Shown here piece after piece: positions 33,425-42,471 of a stretch of DNA of 64,000 nucleotides. This stretch comes from Flavobacterium sp. A45. GTDB taxonomy: Bacteria; Bacteroidota; Bacteroidia; Flavobacteriales; Flavobacteriaceae. A program made the translations under genes and the position numbers. The stretch is from NCBI RefSeq assembly GCF_002001005.1, contig NZ_MUNX01000071.1, positions 1 to 64,000 on the forward strand, read 5' to 3'. Within the stretch, counting starts at the first letter, position 1; each line of letters begins with the position of its first letter. The notes under the pieces are model-generated. The model had not been told where the DNA came from. It saw nothing but the letters and a program-made list of their open reading frames with translations, and did not search any database.

Positions 33425-35701
33425 ATGAAACATTTATTTTCAGTAATTACACTATTTACAATTCTGCTGACGTACGCACAAGAAAACATAGCTATAAGAG
33501 GAACTATTATGCACAAATCAACCCCCATTGAAAATGCAACAGTTGAGATAATAGGCACCAATTATAGCACACAAACGGACAGCAAAGGAATTTACTCCTT
33601 TCAAAATATTCCTAAAGGCAATTATAAAATACTAGTAACCGCCGTTGGTTACAAAACCCAACGAAAAAATATAGCTATACAGACATCAGCACAAACCCAA
33701 TTGGACTATGAACTACAAACAGACGAAAATGAACTTAATGAAGTGGTGGTTTCTGGAACTTTAAAAGCAGTAAAACGTCTGGAAAGCGCAGTCCCTGTTG
33801 AAGTATATACACCTGTATTTTTCAAGAAAAACCCAACACCAAGTATTTATGAAGCGTTACAAAATGTAAATGGAGTAAGGCCACAGCTCAACTGTGGAGT
33901 TTGCAATACTGGAGACATTCATATCAATGGGCTGGAAGGTCCGTATACATCTGTAATGATTGACGGAATGCCAATTGTCAGTAGTCTATCGACCGTTTAT
34001 GGATTGTCCGGGATTCCGAACTCATTGGTAGAACGAATCGAAATTGTAAAAGGTCCAGCCTCCTCTTTATATGGAAGTGAAGCCGTAGGTGGCTTAATCA
34101 ACATTATTACAAAAAATCCAATTAATGCACCAATATTTTCAGCTGATGTATTTACAACCACTTGGCTTGAAACCAATGTCGATTTGGGCATGAAATTTAA
34201 CATCAATAAAAAAGCATCTTCACTATTAGGACTAAATTATTACCTCTACGATCAAACAATTGACAATGACAATGATGCATTTACGGATGTTACGGCACAA
34301 AACAGGATTTCTCTTTTTAATAAATGGAATTTCAATCGTGCTCAAAACCGATTATTCACTGTGGCAGTCCGAGGCATGTACGAAGACCGTTGGGGTGGTG
34401 ATATCCGTTGGGAGAAAAAATACCGTGGAGGGGATGAAATCTACGGAGAGAGCATTTATACCAAAAGAGCGGAACTTATAGGAAGCTATCAATTGCCAAC
34501 AACCGAGAAACTTATGCTTTCCTTCTCTGGAACAATGCATTTTCAAGACAGCCGTTATGGAACAACCTCTTATATAGCCAATCAAAAAATTGGATTCCTG
34601 CAACTAACTTGGGACAAAAAAATTGGAAAAAACGATTTGCTTACAGGAATTGCGTCTCGTTACACGTATTATGATGACAACACAACATCTACTGCTATTT
34701 TAAACGAAAACAATCCCGAAAAAACATGGCTTCCAGGGATTTTTGCTCAAGATGAAATTTCTTTTAGCGAAAAGCACAAAATGTTATTCGGCTTACGCTA
34801 CGATTACAATTCCATCCACGGGAATATTTTTACGCCAAGATTTGCCTATAAATTAAAAATCAATGACGATAACATTCTCCGCTTTAATGCCGGAACCGGC
34901 TTTAGAGTTGTCAATTTATTCACAGAAGATCATGCGGCTTTAACAGGATCACGCCAAGTAGAGATTACCGAGAATTTAGACCCAGAAAAATCTGTAAATG
35001 CCAATTTGAATTATATCAAAAAAATCTATTTCTCAAATGGAACCTTTTTAGGCATTGAAACCACGGCTTTTTATACTCGTTTCAGCAACAAAATTGTATC
35101 AGATTATGAAACCGATCCTAACAAAATCATTTATAACAACATTAATGGTTATGCATTGAGCCAAGGGATAAGTTGTAATACAGACATCAATTTTACAAAT
35201 GGTTTAAAATTCATACTAGGTGCAACTTATATGGATGTCTCCAATGTAGAAAACGGCATAAAAACAAGACCGTATTTAACCGAGAATTTCACTGGAACTT
35301 GGAGTGCTTCCTATAAAATTAATTCGATAGATTTAGCAATTGACTACACCGGAAATGTTTACAGTCCAATGAAATTGCCATTGTTGAGCGAGACAGATCC
35401 CCGCAATCCTTACTCTCCTTGGTACAGTTTGCAAAACATACAATTTACTTATACAGGCTGGAAAAATTTTGAATTGTATGCCGGTATCAAAAACCTGCTT
35501 AACTTTACTCCAAAACAAAATAATCCTTTCTTGATTTCCAGAATCGAAGATCCGTTTGACAAAAATGTACAATATGATACAAATGGAAAAGTGTTGGTAA
35601 CTCCAGACAATCCTTATGGCTTGACTTTTGACACCACTTATGTTTATGGCCCAAATCAGGGAATCAGGGGATTCTTTGGACTGCGTTATAATTTATTTTA
35701 A
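33425..35701 (+). CDS. TonB-dependent outer-membrane receptor
   Basis: 758 residues from the ATG at 33425. Signal peptide (MKHLFSVITLFTILLTYAQ), a carboxypeptidase-like beta domain (about 20-105, IRGTIMHKSTPIENATVEI), a plug (about 115-230) with INGLEGPYTSVMIDGMPIV and VEIVKGPASSLYGSEAVGGLINIITK, then a 22-strand barrel ending in GLRYNLF. The plug carries a C157-G-V-C160 pair just before the INGL motif. Imports a ligand with TonB energy. Its divergent pairing with mntH and a possible shared operator point to manganese or another metal. A haem or siderophore ligand cannot be excluded. The thioredoxin gene starts 1 bp after its stop. Confidence 0.93.
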   Translation: MKHLFSVITLFTILLTYAQENIAIRGTIMHKSTPIENATVEIIGTNYSTQTDSKGIYSFQNIPKGNYKILVTAVGYKTQRKNIAIQTSAQTQLDYELQTDENELNEVVVSGTLKAVKRLESAVPVEVYTPVFFKKNPTPSIYEALQNVNGVRPQLNCGVCNTGDIHINGLEGPYTSVMIDGMPIVSSLSTVYGLSGIPNSLVERIEIVKGPASSLYGSEAVGGLINIITKNPINAPIFSADVFTTTWLETNVDLGMKFNINKKASSLLGLNYYLYDQTIDNDNDAFTDVTAQNRISLFNKWNFNRAQNRLFTVAVRGMYEDRWGGDIRWEKKYRGGDEIYGESIYTKRAELIGSYQLPTTEKLMLSFSGTMHFQDSRYGTTSYIANQKIGFLQLTWDKKIGKNDLLTGIASRYTYYDDNTTSTAILNENNPEKTWLPGIFAQDEISFSEKHKMLFGLRYDYNSIHGNIFTPRFAYKLKINDDNILRFNAGTGFRVVNLFTEDHAALTGSRQVEITENLDPEKSVNANLNYIKKIYFSNGTFLGIETTAFYTRFSNKIVSDYETDPNKIIYNNINGYALSQGISCNTDINFTNGLKFILGATYMDVSNVENGIKTRPYLTENFTGTWSASYKINSIDLAIDYTGNVYSPMKLPLLSETDPRNPYSPWYSLQNIQFTYTGWKNFELYAGIKNLLNFTPKQNNPFLISRIEDPFDKNVQYDTNGKVLVTPDNPYGLTFDTTYVYGPNQGIRGFFGLRYNLF

Positions 35702-35702
35702 A

Positions 35703-36167
35703 ATGAAAAAAAGGCTTTACATACTATTGATTTTCTTTTGGGTGATTCCATCTGGTTTTGCCCAATTGAAAACCTATTCTTTTGTAGAAGCAGAAAAATT
35801 ATCCAAAGAAAATCCGAAACCATTTGTCGTTTTTATACATACGACTTGGTGCAATTACTGCAAAATGATGGAGAATTCGACTTTCAAAAACCCTGAAATC
35901 ATTACCCTTTTAAACGATAATTACTACTTCATTTCATTGGATGCCGAAAACAAAGAAGACATTTATTTCAATAATCATAAGTTCTCATTTAAGCCAAATG
36001 GGCAAAACACTGGAATTCATGAACTGGCAACGGCATTGGCAACCATTAATTCCCAAGTGGTTTATCCAACGATTACTATTCTACAATCTGATCTTTCAAT
36101 CGTATTCCAAAAGCATTCTTTTCTAAACAGCAAGCAGTTACTAACTATTCTTGAAAAGAGAAAATAA
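35703..36167 (+). CDS. Secreted thioredoxin-like protein
   Basis: 154 residues from the ATG at 35703 (MKKRLYILLIFFWVIPSGFAQ, a signal peptide). An earlier in-frame ATG lies inside the receptor gene. The thioredoxin motif is W49-C50-N-Y-C53 (FIHTTWCNYCKMMENSTF). The cis-Pro is in VVYPTITIL. Periplasmic thiol-disulphide exchange is likely, perhaps on the Cys pair of the receptor plug, which is translated just before. It shares a transcript with the receptor (stop and start are separated by one base). Confidence 0.9.
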   Translation: MKKRLYILLIFFWVIPSGFAQLKTYSFVEAEKLSKENPKPFVVFIHTTWCNYCKMMENSTFKNPEIITLLNDNYYFISLDAENKEDIYFNNHKFSFKPNGQNTGIHELATALATINSQVVYPTITILQSDLSIVFQKHSFLNSKQLLTILEKRK

Positions 36168-36242
36168 GTCAGTTAGTTGTTGAAACATTCCCCTAAAACA
36201 ACAATCAAACTATAACAAAACTTTATAATTCAAATTAAGTTC

Positions 36243-36266
36243 TTGCAACTAAACTTTGTAACTTTG
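36243..36266 (+). promoter_or_regulatory. Promoter of the bacilliredoxin gene
   Basis: TTG at 36243-36245 and TAACTTTG at 36259-36266. The leader to the ATG at 36299 is about 29 nt. Confidence 0.55.
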
Positions 36267-36298
36267 CAGTTCTAAAAGTTGAACTTAAAATAAAAAAT

Positions 36299-36709
36299 AT
36301 GTATCCAGAAGAAATGGTAAAACCAATGCAAGCTGAATTAACATCTGCTGGTTTTCAAGAATTACATACTGCCGATGCTGTAGAAAGCGCAATAAAATCT
36401 GCAGGAACAACACTTGTAGTAGTAAACTCTGTTTGTGGTTGCGCTGCAAGAAATGCACGGCCGGGAGCCAAAATGAGTTTGGACAATGCAAAAAAACCAT
36501 CTAATCTAGTAACTGTTTTTGCAGGTGTAGATCGCGAAGCGGTAGAAGCTGCAAGAGGATTTATGTTTCCATTCCCTCCATCTTCTCCAAGTATTGCCTT
36601 GTTCAAAGACGGTGAATTGGTTCACATGTTAGAGCGTCACCACATTGAAGGACGTCCAGCAGAAACTATTGCAGAAAACTTAAAAGATGCTTTCAACGAG
36701 TATTGTTAA
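36299..36709 (+). CDS. BrxA/BrxB-family bacilliredoxin
   Basis: 136 residues. Thioredoxin-fold protein of the YphP/YqiW family with the characteristic C46-G-C48 motif (VNSVCGCAARNARPGA) in place of CxxC. In Firmicutes, family members remove bacillithiol from oxidised protein cysteines. Whether this organism makes bacillithiol is not shown in this window. It has its own promoter and terminator and is a single-gene unit next to the thioredoxin gene. Confidence 0.9.
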   Translation: MYPEEMVKPMQAELTSAGFQELHTADAVESAIKSAGTTLVVVNSVCGCAARNARPGAKMSLDNAKKPSNLVTVFAGVDREAVEAARGFMFPFPPSSPSIALFKDGELVHMLERHHIEGRPAETIAENLKDAFNEYC

Positions 36710-36731
36710 GCTTTAAAACGCATTAAAAATA

Positions 36732-36767
36732 GAAAACCATTCGCCTAGTGAATGGTTTTCTGTTTTT
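36732..36767 (+). terminator. Intrinsic terminator after bacilliredoxin
   Basis: The 11-bp stem GAAAACCATTC / GAATGGTTTTC (36732-36742 / 36750-36760) is followed by TGTTTTT. Confidence 0.9.
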
Positions 36768-36794
36768 AATTCAGATTCAACAATAGGAATAAAT

Positions 36795-36905
36795 TACACG
36801 AAGATTCCCAAAGAAGACGCTAAGGTTCGCAAAGAAGAAAATCTTTTATTTGAGCTTAAAAATCTTCGTGAACCTTAGCGTCTTCTTCGCGTTTCTCTGT
36901 GAAAT
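36795..36905. repeat. Inverted repeat with 16-bp perfect arms
   Basis: GAAGACGCTAAGGTTC (36813-36828) and its exact reverse complement (36870-36885), with pairing extending outward through CACGAAGA-like words. It lies between two convergent genes. The wording is like a dispersed 'cgcaaagacgctaagg' repeat type (memory). Confidence 0.8.
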
Positions 36906-36946
36906 AAAGACTAAAGCTTATGCCAAAAAAGCTGTCTTGTTCAACT

Positions 36947-37747
36947 TCATTTTTCGTGGAATTGTTTATAAAGCGTAATTATCGGTGTTTGATTCAATCG
37001 AATAAAGCCTTGTTCCGGTCGGTCAAGAGCCAGAATCAGCCACATCAGTGAGGCAAATATTATCGAAATGATAACTGCGATAATGTTATTTTTTTTGCCC
37101 GAAATTCCAAACTGATAGCCCAATAAAAACATTGAAAATAAAGTAATAATGCCCAAAATACATAAAATTGCGAATGGAATACGGTACTCAAAAGTATAAG
37201 TAATCCTTTGATTGTATATTTCATTCAAATCGTTTGTTGATCCTGTATAAAGCGAGAATGCTTCAGAACTTCGATCCATCTCTGCCAATGCTTCCGAATA
37301 ATGCCAAAGCGAATCCAAAATTGCTTGAGAACGAATTTTTAAATGTTCAATTTTTTTGGGTGATAAATCATTAACGATAGCCGCACGCAAATCAGTATAT
37401 TCGATCAAAAGCTTTCTCGTGCTCGTTTTATAAGGTTCCGGAATCAATCCGGCGCGTAAATAAGTAGTGCGGATAGTTGTTACCTCATCCAGTAAAAGTT
37501 TCTTGCGTTCGTTATAACGGTTGTCAACAATTTGGAAGGTAAAAGCCAACATAAAAGCCAACAAACCAAGCGCTGCACCTACAACAGATCCCACTGGAGC
37601 ATCGCTGACTTTAACTGCCTTTTTCTTTAGATAAAAGCCATACTGCTGTCCCAAAAGTATTGGAACCAAAACACACAAAAACGGAATTAAATACATTGTC
37701 AAATTTAGAAGCACACTATTTCCCATCATACAAATAATTAAATTCAA
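36947..37747 (-). CDS. Bestrophin-like (DUF4239) membrane protein
   Basis: 266 residues, four membrane helices in two pairs (about 12-32 and 50-70; then about 190-212 and 220-242). A soluble helical region lies between them. VGSVVGAALGLLAFMLAFTFQIVDNRYNERKKLLLDE is the distinctive DUF4239 start: a Gly-rich helix followed by an NRYxxRKxLL helix. Members of this family resemble bestrophin channels, but transport has not been shown. Its context, between bacilliredoxin and an efflux operon, gives no clue. Confidence 0.75.
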   Translation of the reverse strand: MNLIICMMGNSVLLNLTMYLIPFLCVLVPILLGQQYGFYLKKKAVKVSDAPVGSVVGAALGLLAFMLAFTFQIVDNRYNERKKLLLDEVTTIRTTYLRAGLIPEPYKTSTRKLLIEYTDLRAAIVNDLSPKKIEHLKIRSQAILDSLWHYSEALAEMDRSSEAFSLYTGSTNDLNEIYNQRITYTFEYRIPFAILCILGIITLFSMFLLGYQFGISGKKNNIIAVIISIIFASLMWLILALDRPEQGFIRLNQTPIITLYKQFHEK

Positions 37748-37870
37748 AACCCCTTAAATAAAATTTTCACAACATATTGTTTGACATAAAGTTACAACTA
37801 TATTTTATTCAAAAGCACACTAAGTATATTCTATTTCGGCACAACTACAACTAAACATAATAGCACTATA

Positions 37871-37905
37871 AACAAAAAACCACGCAAATTGCGTGGTTTT
37901 TTGTT
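37871..37905 (-). terminator. Terminator of the RND efflux operon
   Basis: A perfect 17-bp palindrome (37871-37887 / 37889-37905, core CCACGCAA) with a T-rich end on either strand, 15 bp beyond the efflux outer-membrane gene. Confidence 0.9.
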
Positions 37906-37919
37906 TATAAAGAGAATGA

Positions 37920-39287
37920 CTAATTCCAGCCACCACCCAAAGCCCTGTATAATTGGATAGTTGAACTCAATTGGTTTTGTGTCAACTCTGAAAGGCTTAA
38001 TTCTGCATCAAACAAAGCTATTTCTACTTGTATAACTTCCAAGTAAGAAACGTAACCATTATAATACCTTGCATTCGATAATTCCAAGTTTTTTCTGGCT
38101 GCAATAACTTGCTTGTTTCTAGCTGCCCATTCTTCTTTATACGTTTTCACGTTTTGCAAAGATTGTTCTACTTCGGCAACGGCAACAAGACAAGTTTTTT
38201 GGTAATTAAGTCTCGATTCTTCAGCAATTTGACGGTATATTTCTACTCTCCTTCTATTTTTTCCAAAATTAAAAATTGGCCCAACAACAGAAGCGCTTGC
38301 GTTTTGCAGATACGAAGATCCATCAAACAAAGCACTCACATCATTGTTTGCAAATCCTGCCAATGCTGCAATATTAAACGAAGGAAAACGCATCGCTTGT
38401 GCAACACCGATTCTTTCATTAGCTGCCATATAATTCCTTTCGGCTTGATTCACATCGGGTCTATTTCTCAATAAAATAGAAGGAATAGAAACAGGTAAAT
38501 TATTTGCAACTTGAAGCTCTGTATTGGTCTTCCCACGTTCTATTGGAGTTGGAGCTTGGCCTATCAATATTGAAATAATATTTTCTTGAATGGTAATCTG
38601 CCTTTTAAAAGCAGGAATAGCTGCTTCTGCAATTGCTACTTGTTGTTCGATTTGAACCTTATCAACTTCGGAAACGTAACCAGCCAAAAACCTTTGATTT
38701 ATAATATCAAAACCTTTTTGTCTAGATTCCAAAGTCTTTTGTGCCACAAGTAATCGATTGTCAAAATCACGTAACTGAAAATAAGCAACTGCAATATCAC
38801 TCACCAAGTTAGAAAGAATCACTTTTCGTCCTTCTTCACTAGCAATTAATTCATTTTGAACGGCTCTGTTTTCGTGTCGAACTTTACCCCAGAAATCCAA
38901 TTCCCAAGATAAAGTAGCCGCTGCATTAGAAGGCAAAAAGGTTTTCTCATTACTGTTTACCGTTCCACTGTATCCAATTGCAGGCAATAAGTCTGCTTTG
39001 GTATATCCTAATTCTGCTCTGGTGCGCTCAATACGAGCCATTGCAATTCTCAAATCATAATTATTTTCAAGTCCCTTAGTGATAAGCCCTTTTAAGACAT
39101 CATCATTAAAAAGGTCAAACCATTTAACATTGACTACAGATGCTAATGTATCAGCATTAGCAGGACCATAATGAAAACTTTCTTTATTTTGATCTTCTGG
39201 TTTTTCATATTTAGGACCAACCAAACAACCTACTGGAAGTACTGCAAGAACTACAATAACAACAATTATTTTAAATCTATTCTTCAT
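37920..39287 (-). CDS. RND efflux outer-membrane lipoprotein (OprM/NodT type)
   Basis: 455 residues. Lipobox VLPVGC with the cysteine at C21. Two outer-membrane efflux-protein repeats: the first contains NYDLRIAMARIERTRAELGYTKADLLPAIGYSG, the second NYMAANERIGVAQAMRFPSFNIAALAGF. LLRNRPDVNQAERN is the family signature. As a trimer it would form the channel through the outer membrane for the pump encoded just upstream. Its start overlaps the permease stop by 11 bp. Confidence 0.94.
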   Translation of the reverse strand: MKNRFKIIVVIVVLAVLPVGCLVGPKYEKPEDQNKESFHYGPANADTLASVVNVKWFDLFNDDVLKGLITKGLENNYDLRIAMARIERTRAELGYTKADLLPAIGYSGTVNSNEKTFLPSNAAATLSWELDFWGKVRHENRAVQNELIASEEGRKVILSNLVSDIAVAYFQLRDFDNRLLVAQKTLESRQKGFDIINQRFLAGYVSEVDKVQIEQQVAIAEAAIPAFKRQITIQENIISILIGQAPTPIERGKTNTELQVANNLPVSIPSILLRNRPDVNQAERNYMAANERIGVAQAMRFPSFNIAALAGFANNDVSALFDGSSYLQNASASVVGPIFNFGKNRRRVEIYRQIAEESRLNYQKTCLVAVAEVEQSLQNVKTYKEEWAARNKQVIAARKNLELSNARYYNGYVSYLEVIQVEIALFDAELSLSELTQNQLSSTIQLYRALGGGWN

Positions 39288-42200
39288 GATCTGTAGTTTT
39301 TGAATCCGTACTAATTTCAGTTGCTACAACCTCATCTTTCTTTTTACCAATGTTTTCAATCATTACAAATAAACCTGGAACAATTAATACCCCAAGAATT
39401 GTAGCAATAAGCATCCCACTGAATACCGCCATTCCCATTACGATACGAGCCTGTGAACCTGCCCCTGTAGCAGTAAGCAAAGGCACAACACCAAGTATAA
39501 AGGCAAAAGCAGTCATCAAAATCGGACGGAAACGAAGCTTAGCCGAAACCATTGCCGCTTCATATAATGGTGTCCCTTTTTCATATTCTTCTTTGGCAAA
39601 TTCTACAATAAGAATCGCGTTTTTGGCTACCAGTCCAATTAATAAAACCAGTCCAATTTGAGCAAATACATTATTCACATAAGCATCACTTCCAATTCTT
39701 GCCAAAAACAACCCTAGAAACGCTCCAAATACTGCTAGAGGCGCTCCTAACAATACACTAAACGGTAATTTCCAACTTTCGTATTGTGCTGCCAAAATTA
39801 AAAACACAAATATCAATGCCATCAAAAACACTGTTCCTCCGCCTGGCGAATGCTTCTCTTGATAAGATAAATTTATATAATCATAACTCATATCAGCAGG
39901 CAAAGTTTCTGCAGCTACTTCTTCCAAAGCAGTCAAAGCTTGTGCACTACTATACCCATCATTTGGACTACCACCGATTTCTGCCGATCTAAATAAATTC
40001 AAACGATTGGTAAAATCAGGCCCTGTCACTTTTGAAGCTGTAACGATAGTCGATATTGGCAACATATCGCCTTTGTTATTTTTTACATAAATCAGATTTA
40101 AGTTTTCTGGTTTCACACGATCAACAGCTTCTCCTTGCAGATACACTTTATACTGACGACCAAAACGGTTAAAGTCATTTACATAAGTCCCTCCTAAAAA
40201 GGCTCCTAATGCTTCGGTAACTTTTGAAACTGGCACTCCCAATTTCATCGCTTTATCGTTATCAATTTCTAATTTAACCTGAGGTGTTCCCGCGTTGAAA
40301 GTGGTATAAATCCTTTTTATCTCAGGACGTTTCTGTGCCGCAGCAATAAAGTTCTGCGTTTGTTGTGCCAAATATTGTGGTGTATTTCCACCTCTGTCTT
40401 GCAACATCAAGCTAAAACCTGCTGACGCTCCTAAACCTTGAATCGCTGGAGGACCAAATGAAAAAGCAGTAGCATTAGTAATTTGAGTTGCCAATTTTTT
40501 ATTCAATCGATCCACGAATTGTTTAGCCGTTTCTGTTCTTTCTTCCCAAGGTTTTAAAGAGATGAAAACAAAAGCATTGTTCGGTTGATACGAATTGGTA
40601 AGCATACTAAATCCGTTAATTACGGTATAAGACAAGATAGATTCTTCTTCTTTCAAAAAGCCATCTACTTTTTTAGAGATTTCATCGGTACGCTGAAGAG
40701 AGGAGGCTGGAGGTAATGCGATATTCACCAGCACATATCCTTGATCTTCTTCAGGAATAAATCCAGATGGAATTTTTTTCCCTAAAAACACAACTGCTAA
40801 TAAAATCACCGCTAATAAAGCGACAATACGCATTGATTTTTTAGCAAAATAAGTAGCTCCTTTTAGATAACCGCCTGTTACTTTTTCAAAAATACGGTTG
40901 AAACCAGTGAAAAATTTAGCCAACCATCCTGTTTGTTCACTAACGGGTTTTGTGGGTTTTAACAGCATGGCACACAATGCAGGACTTAATGACAAAGCAC
41001 TAAAAGCCGAGAAAGCCACCGAGACCGCAATGGTTATGGCAAACTGCTGATAAAAACGACCTGTTATACCTGGAGTCATTGCCACAGGAATAAATACAGC
41101 ACACAGAATCAATGCAATTGCAATTACTGGCCCAGAAACTTCTTTCATTGCTTGAATAGTAGCTTCTTTTGGTGTTTTTCCGTGCTCAATATGGTGAATT
41201 ACGGCTTCTACCACCACAATGGCATCATCTACGACAATACCAATGGCTAGCACCAATCCTAAAAGTGAAAGTGTATTTATGGAGAATCCTAACATTGGAA
41301 AAACAGCAATTGTACCAATTAAAGATACAGGAACTGTAATCAATGGGATTAATGTCGCTCTCCAGTTTTGAAGAAAGATAAATACCACAAGGATAACCAA
41401 AATGATTGCTTCAATAAGGGTGTGAACAATGTCATCAACCCCAGCGGTGATAGCAAGTGTAGTATCTAATGATTCTTGATAAACAATGTCCTGAGGAAAC
41501 TTTTCAGACATTTCTTTCATTGCTTTCTTTGCTGTTTCAGCCACCTCAAGTGCATTACTTCCAGGCATTTGATACAAAGCAATTACAGCACTTGGAGAAC
41601 CATTTCTTCGGGCTGTAGAACTATAGTTTTCTGTTCCTAATTCAATACGAGAGATGTCGCTAAGCAAAACTTGTGCACCATCATCTTTACTTCTAACAAC
41701 GATTTTACCAAATTGTTCTTCTGTAACTAAACGATCTTGTAGTGTAACTCCGTAGGTAAACTCGGTTCCCATTGGCGCAGGTTCCGCTCCAAATTTACCA
41801 CCGGGACTAATCATGTTTTGGGCGTTCAGTGCATTTTTCACTTCATCAACTGTAACCCCCAATTTAGTCATTACATCGGCCTTCAACCAAATACGCATAG
41901 AGTAATCGCTACCTCCAAAAAGGGCAACTTCTCCAACTCCTTTAATACGTGCCAATTGATCAACAATATTGATACTGGCATAATTATTTAAAAATTTAGC
42001 ATCATATTTTGGATTAGTTGATGTCACTGTAAATAACATCATTGGAAACGATAGTGATTTTTTTACCACTACCCCTTGTTGTTTTACACTTGAAGGCATA
42101 AAAGGGGCTGCTTGATTCTGCCTGTTTTGGGTAAGCATATTGGCGTTATCCAAATTAGTCCCTACGTCAAAAGTTACTTCAATAGTCATTGCACCGTCAG

Positions 42201-42450
42201 AAGTATTGGTAGACTTCATGTACAACATATTTTCTACCCCATTTACTTTTTGCTCAATAGGAGTAGCAACAGCTTGTTCCACATTTAAAGCATTTGCCCC
42301 AGTAAAACTAGTCGTGATTTTTACAACTGGCGGGTTAATATCTGGGTATTGAGATACAGGTGTTTTTTGTAATGCCAATAATCCAAGTATCACCGTAATG
42401 ATACTGATTACGATAGCCACAATAGGTCTTCGAACGAAAAATTCTCCCAT
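39277..42450 (-). CDS. RND efflux permease (HAE1 / AcrB-MexB type)
   Basis: 1057 residues, twelve membrane helices and two large periplasmic loops. The first helix motif MGEFFVRRPIVAIVISIITVILGLLAL is typical. The proton-relay Asp pair lies in helix 4 (GLVLAIGIVVDDAIVVVEAV), and the second repeat has the matching helix 10-11 Gly- and Lys-rich segment (GLVAKNAILIVEFAKEEYEKG). Hydrophobic-amphiphilic efflux family, exporting drugs, dyes, bile acids or similar with proton import. The substrate cannot be told. Flanked by the adaptor (21 bp upstream) and the channel gene. Confidence 0.96.
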   Translation of the reverse strand: MGEFFVRRPIVAIVISIITVILGLLALQKTPVSQYPDINPPVVKITTSFTGANALNVEQAVATPIEQKVNGVENMLYMKSTNTSDGAMTIEVTFDVGTNLDNANMLTQNRQNQAAPFMPSSVKQQGVVVKKSLSFPMMLFTVTSTNPKYDAKFLNNYASINIVDQLARIKGVGEVALFGGSDYSMRIWLKADVMTKLGVTVDEVKNALNAQNMISPGGKFGAEPAPMGTEFTYGVTLQDRLVTEEQFGKIVVRSKDDGAQVLLSDISRIELGTENYSSTARRNGSPSAVIALYQMPGSNALEVAETAKKAMKEMSEKFPQDIVYQESLDTTLAITAGVDDIVHTLIEAIILVILVVFIFLQNWRATLIPLITVPVSLIGTIAVFPMLGFSINTLSLLGLVLAIGIVVDDAIVVVEAVIHHIEHGKTPKEATIQAMKEVSGPVIAIALILCAVFIPVAMTPGITGRFYQQFAITIAVSVAFSAFSALSLSPALCAMLLKPTKPVSEQTGWLAKFFTGFNRIFEKVTGGYLKGATYFAKKSMRIVALLAVILLAVVFLGKKIPSGFIPEEDQGYVLVNIALPPASSLQRTDEISKKVDGFLKEEESILSYTVINGFSMLTNSYQPNNAFVFISLKPWEERTETAKQFVDRLNKKLATQITNATAFSFGPPAIQGLGASAGFSLMLQDRGGNTPQYLAQQTQNFIAAAQKRPEIKRIYTTFNAGTPQVKLEIDNDKAMKLGVPVSKVTEALGAFLGGTYVNDFNRFGRQYKVYLQGEAVDRVKPENLNLIYVKNNKGDMLPISTIVTASKVTGPDFTNRLNLFRSAEIGGSPNDGYSSAQALTALEEVAAETLPADMSYDYINLSYQEKHSPGGGTVFLMALIFVFLILAAQYESWKLPFSVLLGAPLAVFGAFLGLFLARIGSDAYVNNVFAQIGLVLLIGLVAKNAILIVEFAKEEYEKGTPLYEAAMVSAKLRFRPILMTAFAFILGVVPLLTATGAGSQARIVMGMAVFSGMLIATILGVLIVPGLFVMIENIGKKKDEVVATEISTDSKTTDHEE

Positions 42451-42471
42451 AATACTTTATGTTATCTAAAT

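Noticed and set aside
35628-35702. N-terminal extension of the thioredoxin-like protein into the receptor gene
   Set aside because: The ATG at 35703 directly begins a good signal peptide, and the extension overlaps the receptor coding sequence.
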